A stretch of 9,659 nucleotides of DNA. It comes from Gammaproteobacteria bacterium. Lineage in GTDB: Bacteria; Pseudomonadota; Gammaproteobacteria; Steroidobacterales; Steroidobacteraceae. The notes beneath the pieces were generated by a model. It was given only the letters and a program-made list of their open reading frames with translations, was not told the origin of the DNA and ran no database searches. The translations under genes and the position numbers were made by a program. Positions 1 through 7,974 of this stretch are shown here, one piece after another (position 1 is the first letter of the stretch; every line of letters begins with the position of its first letter). The stretch is taken from NCBI GenBank assembly GCA_030040525.1, contig JASHTN010000125.1, positions 1-9,659 of the forward strand, read 5' to 3'.

Positions 1-163
1 CGGTTTGTAGAGGGAGCTTGGCCGCCGCATCGCCATTGGTTTGCGGCGCCGGCGCCTGCGTCGGCGACTGGGTCCGACCCGTCGGGGCTGCAAGACCCAT
101 TCCGATCACAACGATCCCGAAGGCCACGGCGTACTTGTAAACCGCACTGCGCACTCGAGACAT
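1..163 (-). CDS. Exported protein of unknown function, N-terminal fragment (signal peptide)
   Basis: The reading frame starts with ATG at 163 and stays open for 54 codons to the left edge, so only the N-terminus is visible. It begins with MSRVRSAVYKYA, which has four basic residues, followed by a hydrophobic stretch at about residues 12-26 (VAFGIVVIGMGLAA). Next comes a polar, Pro/Ala/Gln-rich segment (residues 27-42). This is the layout of a Sec signal peptide or N-terminal anchor followed by a flexible linker, so the mature protein probably acts in the periplasm, outer membrane or outside the cell. There is no Cys lipobox. It lies 52 bp downstream of the MmgE/PrpD gene on the same strand. 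An in-frame GTG at 190 is an alternative start; neither start has a strong Shine-Dalgarno sequence. The visible part contains no domain that would identify the family. Confidence 0.55.
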   Translation of the reverse strand, partial: MSRVRSAVYKYAVAFGIVVIGMGLAAPTGRTQSPTQAPAPQTNGDAAAKLPLQT

Positions 164-215
164 GCGCAGCGGAGAGACATTCTCAAGCACTCTGATGCGA
201 TTCCCCGTGTCGTGC

Positions 216-1565
216 CTACTGAGTCGGGGGAACAAGACAGGCGGTCAGTTGTGAGATGTCGGAAACCTGCTCGAGATTGTCGAGGAGATCAACGAAGCGG
301 CGGATCTGAGATCCCGGCAGCAAGCGCGCTGCATATCGCTCAATGGTAGTGTATGGGTCCTGTGGCGGAAAGGCGAAGTGCGTGCCCTCGCGCATGTGGC
401 GTGTACCATCTTTGGTGAACACTTCGACCTTGGCATAACGCAACGGTCGGCCGGCGACGAACTCGAAAGAAGTCTTGCGCACTACCGCCATGATCTGTGG
501 ATTGTTGAAATCGGCATACCGGGCGAAATTCAACTCACCATCCACAACCAACATGGCCATTTGAAACGCTGCGGATGAGGTGGGTCGCTGGGCATTGTCG
601 AAGGGCCCGGTGGAGTGCAGGATGTCGATCTTCTGGCGCTCGACCGGAACGCTCACACGGATCGAGACGATATCATCAGCGGTGAACAACTTACACATCA
701 CCATGTGACGCATCGCCTCGATCGGGACCTGGTTGAGGGTGCTGCCCGGATAACGCTTCTCCAAGGACTCGACAATAATGTAGTCGTGACCGAAGCTCGC
801 CATGAGCTTGTCGACATCGATACTTACCTTCGGGCAGAAGGCTTCTAAGAAGCCGTAACGACCTTCCAGCGTGGTCAGGCCGCAGGTACCGCCATGCGCA
901 GCGAGATAGGCACCGGTCAGACTGTTGCGGCAGATGAGGCCATAGTGGTGCGGAGGAGTGTCGTTCTCTGCCAATCCCATCGCTGTGTAGGCGGCATAAC
1001 CGAGAGCATGAGCAAACTGCTCACGCGTCAGCCGCAGCAGCCGCCCGCACACGGCAATCCCGCCGAAGGGCCCGTAAGGCATCGTGGGGCGCCTCGGCGT
1101 GTCCTCAGTCCAGCTGAAGGATCCGAACTTACCCAGAATGTCATAACCGAGCACGACAGCCGTGATCAGCTCCGCACCGCTGCTTCTTTGCGCCTCTCCC
1201 ACGGCGAAGCCCGTTGGCAGTACCATCAACCCCGGGTGGATGCCAGCGGGAAAAATGACGTCGTCGAGTCCCGCGCAGCGCATCAGGCCGCAGTTGGCGA
1301 GTGCAGCATCGACCTGAGTCACTTTATCGCTTTGGCCAAGAATGGTCGAGTTGCCGCAGCCAGCGCTCAGCAGCCGGGCCGCAGCTATCGCTTGACGACC
1401 CTCGGGCAGCCCCTCGTAAAGGGTACGAAACGCCAGGCTGACGTGATAGGCGAGTGTTTCCTTGGTACGCCTGCGAGCTGCCGCGTCGATATCCTCGAAT
1501 CGTGCGTCGTGTAAGTAATTGGCGAGCCGTTGGCTCAGCGACAGCGGTAAGGTATCAACTAACAT
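216..1565 (-). CDS. MmgE/PrpD family protein (2-methylcitrate dehydratase-like)
   Basis: This is a 449-residue cytoplasmic protein, the usual length for the MmgE/PrpD family. That family includes 2-methylcitrate dehydratase, cis-aconitate decarboxylase and iminodisuccinate epimerase. Family-like features are the N-terminal helical region with LANYLHDARF, a segment at 109-146 (IHPGLMVLPTGFAVGEAQ then GAELITAVVLGYDI), GPFGGIAVCGRLLRLT at 165-180 and the helical core AAHGGTCGLTTLEGRYG around 222-238. KRYPGSTLNQVPIEA at 270-284 matches the second-domain motif usually seen as K-x-YP followed by a His and IDA, but the His appears absent here. Residues 199-214 (AENDTPPHHYGLICRN) replace the more common Lys/His-containing segment. 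The substrate is therefore unlikely to be methylcitrate, and no other prp gene is nearby. It lies 61 bp after the importer binding-protein gene, which suggests it acts on an imported compound or its product. The ATG at 1565 has only a weak Shine-Dalgarno sequence. The family call is firm; the reaction is unknown. Confidence 0.85.
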   Translation of the reverse strand: MLVDTLPLSLSQRLANYLHDARFEDIDAAARRRTKETLAYHVSLAFRTLYEGLPEGRQAIAAARLLSAGCGNSTILGQSDKVTQVDAALANCGLMRCAGLDDVIFPAGIHPGLMVLPTGFAVGEAQRSSGAELITAVVLGYDILGKFGSFSWTEDTPRRPTMPYGPFGGIAVCGRLLRLTREQFAHALGYAAYTAMGLAENDTPPHHYGLICRNSLTGAYLAAHGGTCGLTTLEGRYGFLEAFCPKVSIDVDKLMASFGHDYIIVESLEKRYPGSTLNQVPIEAMRHMVMCKLFTADDIVSIRVSVPVERQKIDILHSTGPFDNAQRPTSSAAFQMAMLVVDGELNFARYADFNNPQIMAVVRKTSFEFVAGRPLRYAKVEVFTKDGTRHMREGTHFAFPPQDPYTTIERYAARLLPGSQIRRFVDLLDNLEQVSDISQLTACLVPPTQ

Positions 1566-1626
1566 CTGGCTAGCGGGATTCGCGCGGGATAATAGTGGCG
1601 CAGCGTGATGTACTGATGTTGTGAGC

Positions 1627-3675
1627 TCATCTGTAAAAAAAGGTGATCGGCAGCGTATTGAGCGGCGACCTCACACAGAGTGAGTTGATCGCCCGGCGGG
1701 GTACATTGCCGAGCCTCGTCTTGGCGACACGGACTGCATAGTTGGACAGACCCCCTGAGATGAGACCGATGCTCAACACCAGGTCGACATGTCGCCTGAT
1801 GATTTCCTTGCCGATCAGGATCCGCTCCTCGGTTTCCGCTTCGCGGGCCCTGTGCCACAGCTTCATCATCTCTATAATTTCCCGCGGCGGGCGTCGGCCA
1901 GCGCTGCCACCGGATTGAAACCACTGGGCGAACTCCAGGCCGATAAAAGCAGCATCGCCTTCTATGGAGAAGGGGAACAGCTTGTGCGGGTACGTGAGGG
2001 GATCCTCGCACTGGGTAGCCAAGACCGTCAGTTGGATGACTCCCGCCAAACAGCGCTCGGTCCACAGGTCGTCGTCGACGATCTGGACACTAAGATCAAT
2101 GCCGATGAGGCGCCACTGCTCCTTGATCACCTCCGCCACCGCCGGGTAGTCGAAATGCGCAAAATAAGCTTCACACACGAGACGCAGCCGTCCGCCCCCG
2201 TCCTCGCGCTGACGAAAGCCTTCGGCATCCTTGCGAGCTAGACCCAGTCCATCGAGCAGCTGATTCGCCTGCACCACGTCCAGCGTGGCCCAGCGATGCA
2301 CCCATTCAGGTCCGGGGAAGTAGCGGCTTCCGGGGATCGGTACCGTCGCGGAGGGAGAGCCGGTCCCCAGCATGAAGGACTCATTGATCGCATCCCGATC
2401 GATCCCCAGCGACAAGGCGCGGCGAAAAATCGCATTGCCCAGCAAGCCACCGACGTAGGGGTCCTCTCGATAGCCCAGATTAATCCTCAGTCCGAGGTCT
2501 GTCCCCTCCATCGGATCGAGGTACACCTCGTAACCGGAGCGTCGGCGGTTGACGAGTAGAAAGGGCAGCTTCGCTACATTGAGGTGACGATCCTGGAAGT
2601 CGAGCTCCCCGGCACAAGCCATGAAATTGATGGCATCGGGGCCCGAGGCATAACTATGTCGGATGCGATCGATATAGGGCAGCTGATTGCCGGCGGTATC
2701 GACCCAGATGCTGTAGGCGTTCCGTTCCAACGCAAGAACCTGCGTGTTAATGGGCGACACGACGCGCCAGGGTGTCACGACCGGCAGCTCGGCATTGAGC
2801 GACCCATCGTTGCGGTTCTTCAAATAGAGCACCCAATTGGCGAACCCCGCGTCGCGTGCTGCCTGCCGCACCCGGGATTCCGACCGGTATTTCGGATGGA
2901 ACTGCGACAGATAGTGCTTGGGGGCGAATCCGCCCATCGCGAAACGGCCGAAGAGCGAGGGCCCACCAATATCAGTATAACTGGCCAGTATCTCAGCCAA
3001 TAATGGATAGGGCTTGGGCGCTACGAACTGAACTGTGGCGGCATCTACCTTCTCAATGCGCACATCCTGACCGTCCATGGTCAGATTGGCGCTGGGGTGG
3101 GAGACGATTCGTCGGTCGCAGTACATATCTACGTACCAGAACAGCACATCATCTGCGGTGAACAGTGTGCCGTCGGACCAGCGCATGCCTCGCCGCAGGA
3201 GCAGCGTCAGGGTGTGGCCGTCACGGGAGAACTCGAAATCCCGCGCAATATTGGGGACGAGCTTTTGCCATTCGTAATCCCAATACAGAAACGCATCCGG
3301 CCCCGCGCTAAAGCGAGGGATGGTGGTCTGATCGCCCGGCCCAATGAAGGCGCTGCGCAGAGTGCCGCCATACCTGCCGATCTGTTGCAGTGGGGCGATC
3401 ACCAGCGGATCTTGGCCGATGCGCTCCCGCACGGGGGGCAGGCGTCCTTGGCGAACCAACTCGGCGAGCGCTGGCGCCTCCTGAAACGTGGTTGGGAACC
3501 GGCCCGGGTCCAAAATTACCTGTCCGCCTTCCGGCCGATCCAATCGGACAGGGCCGTGAATGCCCGAGTCGCCCTCCTGCGGCCTCGCCAGGCTCAACCG
3601 CGAGGACGGCCATGCAGTTACGCCCAGACCCGCAAGGCCTGCCAGCAGGACAGAGCGTCTATCGACGCCACTCAC
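1627..3675 (-). CDS. ABC importer substrate-binding protein, SBP family 5 (peptide/opine type)
   Basis: This 682-residue extracytoplasmic binding protein would capture the ligand and deliver it to the adjacent permeases. The N-terminus has a twin-arginine-like signal: DRRSVLLAG at residues 5-13, then a hydrophobic stretch to about residue 21. Export in folded form by Tat is plausible but Sec is not excluded. After it come an APALAELVRQGRLPPVRERI segment (68-87) and IGRYGGTLRSAF (99-110). These are typical of the large subfamily of SBP_bac_5 proteins, which run to about 600-700 residues, longer than DppA (about 535). The conserved family stretch RRGMRWSDGTLFTADDVLFW is at 161-180. The start is GTG at 3675 and overlaps the upstream ATPase stop by GTGA. 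A GAGAGG Shine-Dalgarno sits at 3685-3690, 9 bases before it. The gene is last in the transporter set, whereas in dpp/opp operons the binding protein is usually first. The ligand cannot be read from the sequence. Confidence 0.93.
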   Translation of the reverse strand: MSGVDRRSVLLAGLAGLGVTAWPSSRLSLARPQEGDSGIHGPVRLDRPEGGQVILDPGRFPTTFQEAPALAELVRQGRLPPVRERIGQDPLVIAPLQQIGRYGGTLRSAFIGPGDQTTIPRFSAGPDAFLYWDYEWQKLVPNIARDFEFSRDGHTLTLLLRRGMRWSDGTLFTADDVLFWYVDMYCDRRIVSHPSANLTMDGQDVRIEKVDAATVQFVAPKPYPLLAEILASYTDIGGPSLFGRFAMGGFAPKHYLSQFHPKYRSESRVRQAARDAGFANWVLYLKNRNDGSLNAELPVVTPWRVVSPINTQVLALERNAYSIWVDTAGNQLPYIDRIRHSYASGPDAINFMACAGELDFQDRHLNVAKLPFLLVNRRRSGYEVYLDPMEGTDLGLRINLGYREDPYVGGLLGNAIFRRALSLGIDRDAINESFMLGTGSPSATVPIPGSRYFPGPEWVHRWATLDVVQANQLLDGLGLARKDAEGFRQREDGGGRLRLVCEAYFAHFDYPAVAEVIKEQWRLIGIDLSVQIVDDDLWTERCLAGVIQLTVLATQCEDPLTYPHKLFPFSIEGDAAFIGLEFAQWFQSGGSAGRRPPREIIEMMKLWHRAREAETEERILIGKEIIRRHVDLVLSIGLISGGLSNYAVRVAKTRLGNVPRRAINSLCVRSPLNTLPITFFYR

Positions 3676-4727
3676 GCCTCGATACCTCTCAATTGCAGCT
3701 CATGCGCGCGGTGGCACCTTACGAAGCGCCCGGGCTCAAGTTCGGCCCACTGCGGGCGCTCCAACTTGCAACGTGGGATGGCATGCTGGCAACGCGGGTG
3801 AAAAGTGCACCCGGGCGGCGGATTTCGCGGGCTCGCCGCCTCGCCGGGGGCTGCATAAGCCGCACGCCGCCGCCGGGGATCGGGAATCGGAACCGCGGCC
3901 AGCAGCGCCGCCGTATAAGGGTGAAGCGGCCGCCGATAAATCGCCTGGCAGTCAGCCGACTCGACCATCTGACCGACATACATCACGCCAACCTGATCGC
4001 TGATGTGCTTGACGATGCCCAGGTCATGGGAGACGAGCAGATAGCTGATGTGGTAGCGGTCCTGTAACTCGAGCAGCAGATTGAGGATCTGTGCCCGAAC
4101 GGACACATCGAGCGCGGAGACTGCCTCGTCGGCAATAACCAGTCGCGGATGCAGCGCCAATGCGCGGGCTATACCGATCCGTTGCCTCTCGCCGCCGCTG
4201 AAGGCATTCGGGTATCGAGCCATGTGGTCCGGCCGCAACCCAACCAGCTCGAGTAGATTCGCAACCCTGTCGCGAATCACCGTGCGGTTCCTGACGCCGC
4301 TGACGACGAGAGGCTCGGCGATGATGTCGAGGACTGACAGGCGGGGGTTCAGGGAGGAATAGGGATCCTGAAATACCATCTGGATCTCGGCACGCAAAGG
4401 CCGCAGCCCCGCTTCATTGAGCGCCGCGAGATCCACCACCCCTCCGGCTGTCGTTCTGAACCAGACATTGCCCGAGGTAGGAGGCATAGCACGCACAATG
4501 CAGCGCACCGCCGTCGTTTTGCCGCAGCCGCTCTCGCCGACCAACGCCAGTGTTTTGGCGCGGCGAACGCTGAAGCTCACGTCGTCGACGGCACGCAAGA
4601 TGTCTGCTGAGGCAGCTTCACCATCGCGCGCGACGCCGAAGTGCTTCGTCAAGCCCCGCACACGCAAGATGACGTCTGCCGGCATTTCAGCAGCTGCCTG
4701 AGTTCGTGCTGTGGCCGAGTCACTCAC
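3672..4727 (-). CDS. ABC importer ATP-binding protein, OppF/DppF type
   Basis: This 351-residue cytoplasmic ATPase is one half of the motor pair of the oligopeptide-type importer. Numbered from the GTG at 4727, it has Walker A GESGCGKT at 64-71, the Q-loop in FQDP (Q120), the ABC signature FSGGERQR at 176-183, Walker B LVIADE at 196-201 and the switch His in SHD (H234). The C-terminal OppD/F extension has HPYTAAL, PPPGCTFHPRC and four cysteines (C307, C313, C320, C338). Cysteines in the equivalent region of some OppD proteins hold a 4Fe-4S cluster. I chose GTG 4727 because it overlaps the preceding gene's TGA as GTGA, the same arrangement used at the next junction. A start at 4853 is possible, but it would overlap the preceding ATPase by 130 bp. 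An ATG at 4685 is another alternative. Confidence 0.93.
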   Translation of the reverse strand: MSDSATARTQAAAEMPADVILRVRGLTKHFGVARDGEAASADILRAVDDVSFSVRRAKTLALVGESGCGKTTAVRCIVRAMPPTSGNVWFRTTAGGVVDLAALNEAGLRPLRAEIQMVFQDPYSSLNPRLSVLDIIAEPLVVSGVRNRTVIRDRVANLLELVGLRPDHMARYPNAFSGGERQRIGIARALALHPRLVIADEAVSALDVSVRAQILNLLLELQDRYHISYLLVSHDLGIVKHISDQVGVMYVGQMVESADCQAIYRRPLHPYTAALLAAVPIPDPRRRRAAYAAPGEAASPRNPPPGCTFHPRCQHAIPRCKLERPQWAELEPGRFVRCHRAHELQLRGIEA

Positions 4728-5755
4728 GTCGGGTCCGCTTCGTGATAGAGGTGACAGTTGACGCTGTGTGAGGGCTGCACGACGCTCTGCCGCGGTGTGT
4801 CCCGGTCGCAGCGACCAGGAATGGCACTGGCACAGCGGGGGTGAAATGCGCAACCGGGCGGGCGGTTGAGCGGGTGCGGCACAGCTCCCGGGAGAGTCGC
4901 GAGCCGAGCGCGAGGTTTCGCGATGACGCTCGGCATGGAGCTCAGGAGGGCCCGTGTGTAGGGATGTCTCGGATCATGAAATATGGCGTCAGCCGGCCCC
5001 TGCTCAACCACGCGGCCCAGATACATGACCACGACATCGTCCGCGATCTGCGCGACTACGCCAAAGTCATGGGTGATCAGCATCAGTGCCATACCGCTCT
5101 GATGTTGCAGGCTGTGCAGCAGCTCCAACACCTGCGCCTGAGTGGTCACGTCGAGCGCCGTCGTCGGCTCGTCCGCGATCAACACCGACGGACCACCGAC
5201 CAGGGCCATCGCGAGCATCGCGCGTTGGCGCAACCCGCCGGACAACTGCCACGCATATTGCTCCATGATGTAGCCGGGATGGGGCGTTCCCACGTGCTCG
5301 AGCTGCCTGATGGCTTCGCGCCTCGCCTCCGCCCGGCTGGAGCCTGAATGTAGACGCACCGCCTCGATGATCTGGCTGCCGACGGTGTGAACGGGACTGA
5401 AGGAGGTCATCGGCTCCTGGAACACGAGCGCGATTTCTCGCCCCCGGATTTCCCGCATCGGCCGGCTGTCGGGCTCGAGTTGCATGAGATCTTCGACTCC
5501 GCTCCGGCGGCGTAGCAAGACGCTGCCGCCGACCACCCGGCTGCCTCGGTCCACGATCCTCAGGATCGAGCGCGCCATGACGCTCTTGCCGCAACCGCTC
5601 TCCCCGACGATGCCGACCGTTCGCCCCGGCATGACCTGAAAACTCACCCCATCAACCGCGCGCACGATCCCGTCGTAGTCATCGAAGTGCACCCGCAGAT
5701 CGCGTACCTCGAGTACGGGCTGCGCATCGAGAACGGCTGCCGCTCTGTCAAGCAT
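4724..5755 (-). CDS. ABC importer ATP-binding protein, OppD/DppD type
   Basis: This 343-residue cytoplasmic ATPase pairs with the next gene's product to drive import. Visible motifs are Walker A GESGCGKS (51-58), the Q-loop in FQEP (Q113), signature LSGGLRQR (171-178), Walker B VLIADE (191-196), the D-loop ALDV (200-203) and the switch His in THD (H229). EPMTSFSPVHTVGSQI (114-129) is characteristic of the OppD branch. The C-terminal extension has HPYTRALL, NRPPGCAFHPRC and four cysteines (C302, C308, C316, C334), spaced almost as in the partner ATPase. The first codons overlap the end of the upstream permease gene by 8 bp (5748-5755), and its stop overlaps the next start by 4 bp. This indicates coordinated translation of the complex. 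All catalytic residues are present, so the protein should be active. Confidence 0.95.
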   Translation of the reverse strand: MLDRAAAVLDAQPVLEVRDLRVHFDDYDGIVRAVDGVSFQVMPGRTVGIVGESGCGKSVMARSILRIVDRGSRVVGGSVLLRRRSGVEDLMQLEPDSRPMREIRGREIALVFQEPMTSFSPVHTVGSQIIEAVRLHSGSSRAEARREAIRQLEHVGTPHPGYIMEQYAWQLSGGLRQRAMLAMALVGGPSVLIADEPTTALDVTTQAQVLELLHSLQHQSGMALMLITHDFGVVAQIADDVVVMYLGRVVEQGPADAIFHDPRHPYTRALLSSMPSVIAKPRARLATLPGAVPHPLNRPPGCAFHPRCASAIPGRCDRDTPRQSVVQPSHSVNCHLYHEADPT

Positions 5756-6893
5756 AGGGATCTGCCGCGTCGCGTAAGCCGTCGCCCATCAGATTGAATG
5801 CGAGCACGATCACTGCGGTGGGTAGCGCCGGCGAGATCAGCCACGGGTAAAGCGCCACAGCCTGAATGTTCTGGGCACCATTCAACAGCACGCCGAGCGA
5901 GATCGCCGGCGAACGCAGGCCCAGGCCCAGAAAGCTGAGTGCCGTTTCGCTGCTGATCATCGTCGGCAAAGCGAGCGTGGCTGTGGCGATGATATGGCTG
6001 GTGCACGCGGGGATCATATGAACGAACATGATGCGGCGCGGCCGCGCGCCGCACAGCTCGGCGGCCAACACGAAGTCTTCGTGGCGTAGCGACATGATTC
6101 GACCACGCAACTCGCGCGCCAGCTCCGTCCAGCCGACAAATGAGACGATCAGCGTGATCGTGAAATAGACGCTAGTTACGCTCCAAGTGGGCGGGATCGC
6201 GGCCGCAAGCCCCAGCCACAGTGGCAGCGTCGGAATGGCGCGCAGCATCTCGATCACACGCTGGATCACGAGGTCCACGATGCCACCGTAGAATCCGGAG
6301 ACCGCACCCAGGATCACGCCCAGCACGAGGCTGATACACACGCCCACCAGCCCGATGGTCAAGGAGGTGCGGGTGCCCACCACCAGCCGGGAGAACAGAT
6401 CCCTGCCGAGCGCATCGGAGCCCAACAGGAACAGACTCGACTCGGTTGGCTCCCCGCGAGTTCCGATCCAATGGATGTCGGTGGGAAACAGACCGAACAG
6501 GCGGTACGGGTAGCCGTGTGCGAACAGGACGACTGGAATCTCCACCGAGCGGTCAGCCGAATAATCGAGCACGAGCGTCTCGGGATTACGAGTGCGCACC
6601 AGACGGTATACGTGGGGCGAGAAGCGCCCGGCCGACCAGAGGCTGACTCGCTGTGGCGGCACGAGGATTCGCTGGGCGTCGAGCTTGCCCGGGTCGGAAT
6701 ACGCGAGAAAATCCGCAAAGGCGGCCGCCAGGTAGAAAGCAACCACCACCAAGCCGCCGCACACCGCTAAGCGGTGCTTCACGAACCGCCGTCGCATCAG
6801 CACCCACTGTGACAAGGGCGGTGGAGGAGTCGTCGCAGGGGTGCAGGGTCGGCCGGCGATATCAGGAGCAGGATCGAGCTGCTGGGTTGCCAT
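5748..6893 (-). CDS. ABC importer permease, OppC/DppC type
   Basis: This 381-residue inner-membrane protein is the second channel subunit of the importer. It has a Pro-rich cytoplasmic N-terminus (about 1-30), then the positively charged MRRRFVKHRLA and a first membrane helix at about 43-63. A long periplasmic loop follows (about 64-155). After it come GSDALGRDLFSRLVVGTRTSL (158-178), a hallmark of OppC proteins, and further helices at about 179-200, 223-235, 240-256, 300-325 and 350-370. The coupling (EAA) loop is at about 260-290, with HEDFVLAAELCGARPRRI. The protein ends in GDGLRDAADPY, a common OppC terminus. It is longer than E. coli DppC (about 300 residues), mainly because of the periplasmic loop. 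The ATG at 6893 lies 12 bp after the OppB-type stop; M33 is a possible internal start. Confidence 0.93.
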   Translation of the reverse strand: MATQQLDPAPDIAGRPCTPATTPPPPLSQWVLMRRRFVKHRLAVCGGLVVVAFYLAAAFADFLAYSDPGKLDAQRILVPPQRVSLWSAGRFSPHVYRLVRTRNPETLVLDYSADRSVEIPVVLFAHGYPYRLFGLFPTDIHWIGTRGEPTESSLFLLGSDALGRDLFSRLVVGTRTSLTIGLVGVCISLVLGVILGAVSGFYGGIVDLVIQRVIEMLRAIPTLPLWLGLAAAIPPTWSVTSVYFTITLIVSFVGWTELARELRGRIMSLRHEDFVLAAELCGARPRRIMFVHMIPACTSHIIATATLALPTMISSETALSFLGLGLRSPAISLGVLLNGAQNIQAVALYPWLISPALPTAVIVLAFNLMGDGLRDAADPYA

Positions 6894-6905
6894 CTGCGCG
6901 CCGCA

Positions 6906-7925
6906 TCAGTATTGAAGCCGGATGCGTGGATCCAGCCACGCCAGCAGCAGATCCGATATGAGCATGCCGACCACCGTCAAGGTGGCGAGAACCAACATGA
7001 TCGCTCCGGCCAGAAACATGTCCTGGGCCAGCAAAGCCCGCAGCAGCAACGGACCCAAGGTAGGGAGGCTCATCACCAACGAGATGATCAGGCTTCCCGA
7101 GACGAGCTGCGGGAGCATCAGACCGACCGTGCTGACGAACGGGTTCAGGGCGATGCGGGTGGGATACTTCACGATGAGTGCGAGCTCGCGCATGCCCTTG
7201 GCGCGCGCGGTTACCACGTAGGGCTTGCCGATCTCGTCGAGCAAATTGGCGCGCAATATGCGGAACAGCCGCGTCATGGCGCCTAGCCCGAGAATCGCCG
7301 TCGGCAGAATCAGGTGGCGAATCAGGTCGACAGTCTTTCCGAGGCTCGCAGGCGCATCGAGATACTGCGGTGATTGAACCGTTCCGAGATCGACGTCGAA
7401 GTAGCGGAACGCCACATACATGGCAAACAGCGACAGGAGGAAAGCCGGGACTGCCATGCCGACCATGCCGATGACAGTCAGGACGTATTCTGCGATCGAA
7501 CCGCGATGTGAGGCGCAGTAGATTCCAATCGGCAGGGCGAACACCCAGGCGAAGAACAGGCCGCCCAGCGCCACGAGCAACGTGAGGCCCAAGCGCTCAC
7601 TGATCAGCTCGCTCACCGGACGCTCCAGGTCCAATGACCGACCGAAATCGCCATGTAGAACGTTCCAGGCCCAATGCACGTAGCGGACATAGGCGGGCCG
7701 ATCGAGCCCGAGATCGGCGCGTAACCTGGCGACGTCCTCGGCTGTGCCGACGCCGCCGGTCTGGGAGAGCCGGGCGACGTAGTTTGAGACAAAATCACCC
7801 GGCGGAAGCTGGATTATTGTGAACGACAGTACTGATATCGCCCAGATCGTGAGCAAGCCAATGGCGAGCCGGCGGCAGATGAATCTGGCGACGGGCCCGA
7901 TGGCTGATCTCACGCGGTGAGTCAC
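6906..7925 (-). CDS. ABC importer permease, OppB/DppB type
   Basis: This 339-residue inner-membrane protein is the first channel subunit of the importer. The N-terminal helix FICRRLAIGLLTIWAISVLSF (about 15-35) is followed by the periplasmic PPGDFVSNYVARL and DLGLDRPAYVRYVHW motifs typical of OppB. HGDFGRSL is at 91-98. Further helices lie at about 113-135, 147-172, 203-222, 264-288 and 303-330. The EAA coupling loop is at about 237-257 (VVTARAKGMRELALIVKYPTR region), and the protein ends in LAWLDPRIRLQY. The start is GTG at 7925, with a strong AAGGGGG Shine-Dalgarno at 7931-7937, 5 bases upstream. It is the first gene of the tightly packed transporter block, 83 bp after the dihydroorotase-like gene. 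Confidence 0.94.
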   Translation of the reverse strand: MTHRVRSAIGPVARFICRRLAIGLLTIWAISVLSFTIIQLPPGDFVSNYVARLSQTGGVGTAEDVARLRADLGLDRPAYVRYVHWAWNVLHGDFGRSLDLERPVSELISERLGLTLLVALGGLFFAWVFALPIGIYCASHRGSIAEYVLTVIGMVGMAVPAFLLSLFAMYVAFRYFDVDLGTVQSPQYLDAPASLGKTVDLIRHLILPTAILGLGAMTRLFRILRANLLDEIGKPYVVTARAKGMRELALIVKYPTRIALNPFVSTVGLMLPQLVSGSLIISLVMSLPTLGPLLLRALLAQDMFLAGAIMLVLATLTVVGMLISDLLLAWLDPRIRLQY

Positions 7926-7974
7926 CGGTTCCCCCTTGCAAATGGCGATCGAAGGTCGGGGTTGGTCCCGGCAC

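Noticed and set aside
894..1514. 206-codon plus-strand open frame opposite the MmgE/PrpD gene
   Set aside because: It is fully inside a confident gene on the other strand and has no recognisable domain, so it is a GC-driven shadow.
1566..1626. Promoter-like TATTAT and a direct ACATCA repeat in the gap before the MmgE/PrpD gene
   Set aside because: There is no matching -35 element at proper spacing and the repeat is only six bases, which is within chance.
1559..2065. 168-codon minus-strand frame overlapping the end of the binding-protein gene in another frame
   Set aside because: Composition is Arg/Pro/Gln-rich and the overlapping frame encodes a clear SBP C-terminus. I also considered whether it marked a frameshift, but the binding protein reads through to a normal family-like end (LPITFFYR).
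3097..3801. 234-codon plus-strand open frame opposite the binding protein and ATPase genes
   Set aside because: It lies antisense to two well-supported genes, its translation is low in hydrophobic core and rich in Arg/Gln/Pro, and it matches no family. Long antisense frames are expected in GC-rich DNA.
4728..4853. 42-residue N-terminal extension of the OppF-type ATPase from an upstream start at 4853
   Set aside because: It would overlap the OppD-type gene by 130 bp and its sequence is the shadow of that gene's C-terminus. The GTG at 4727 gives the GTGA overlap and a normal family length.
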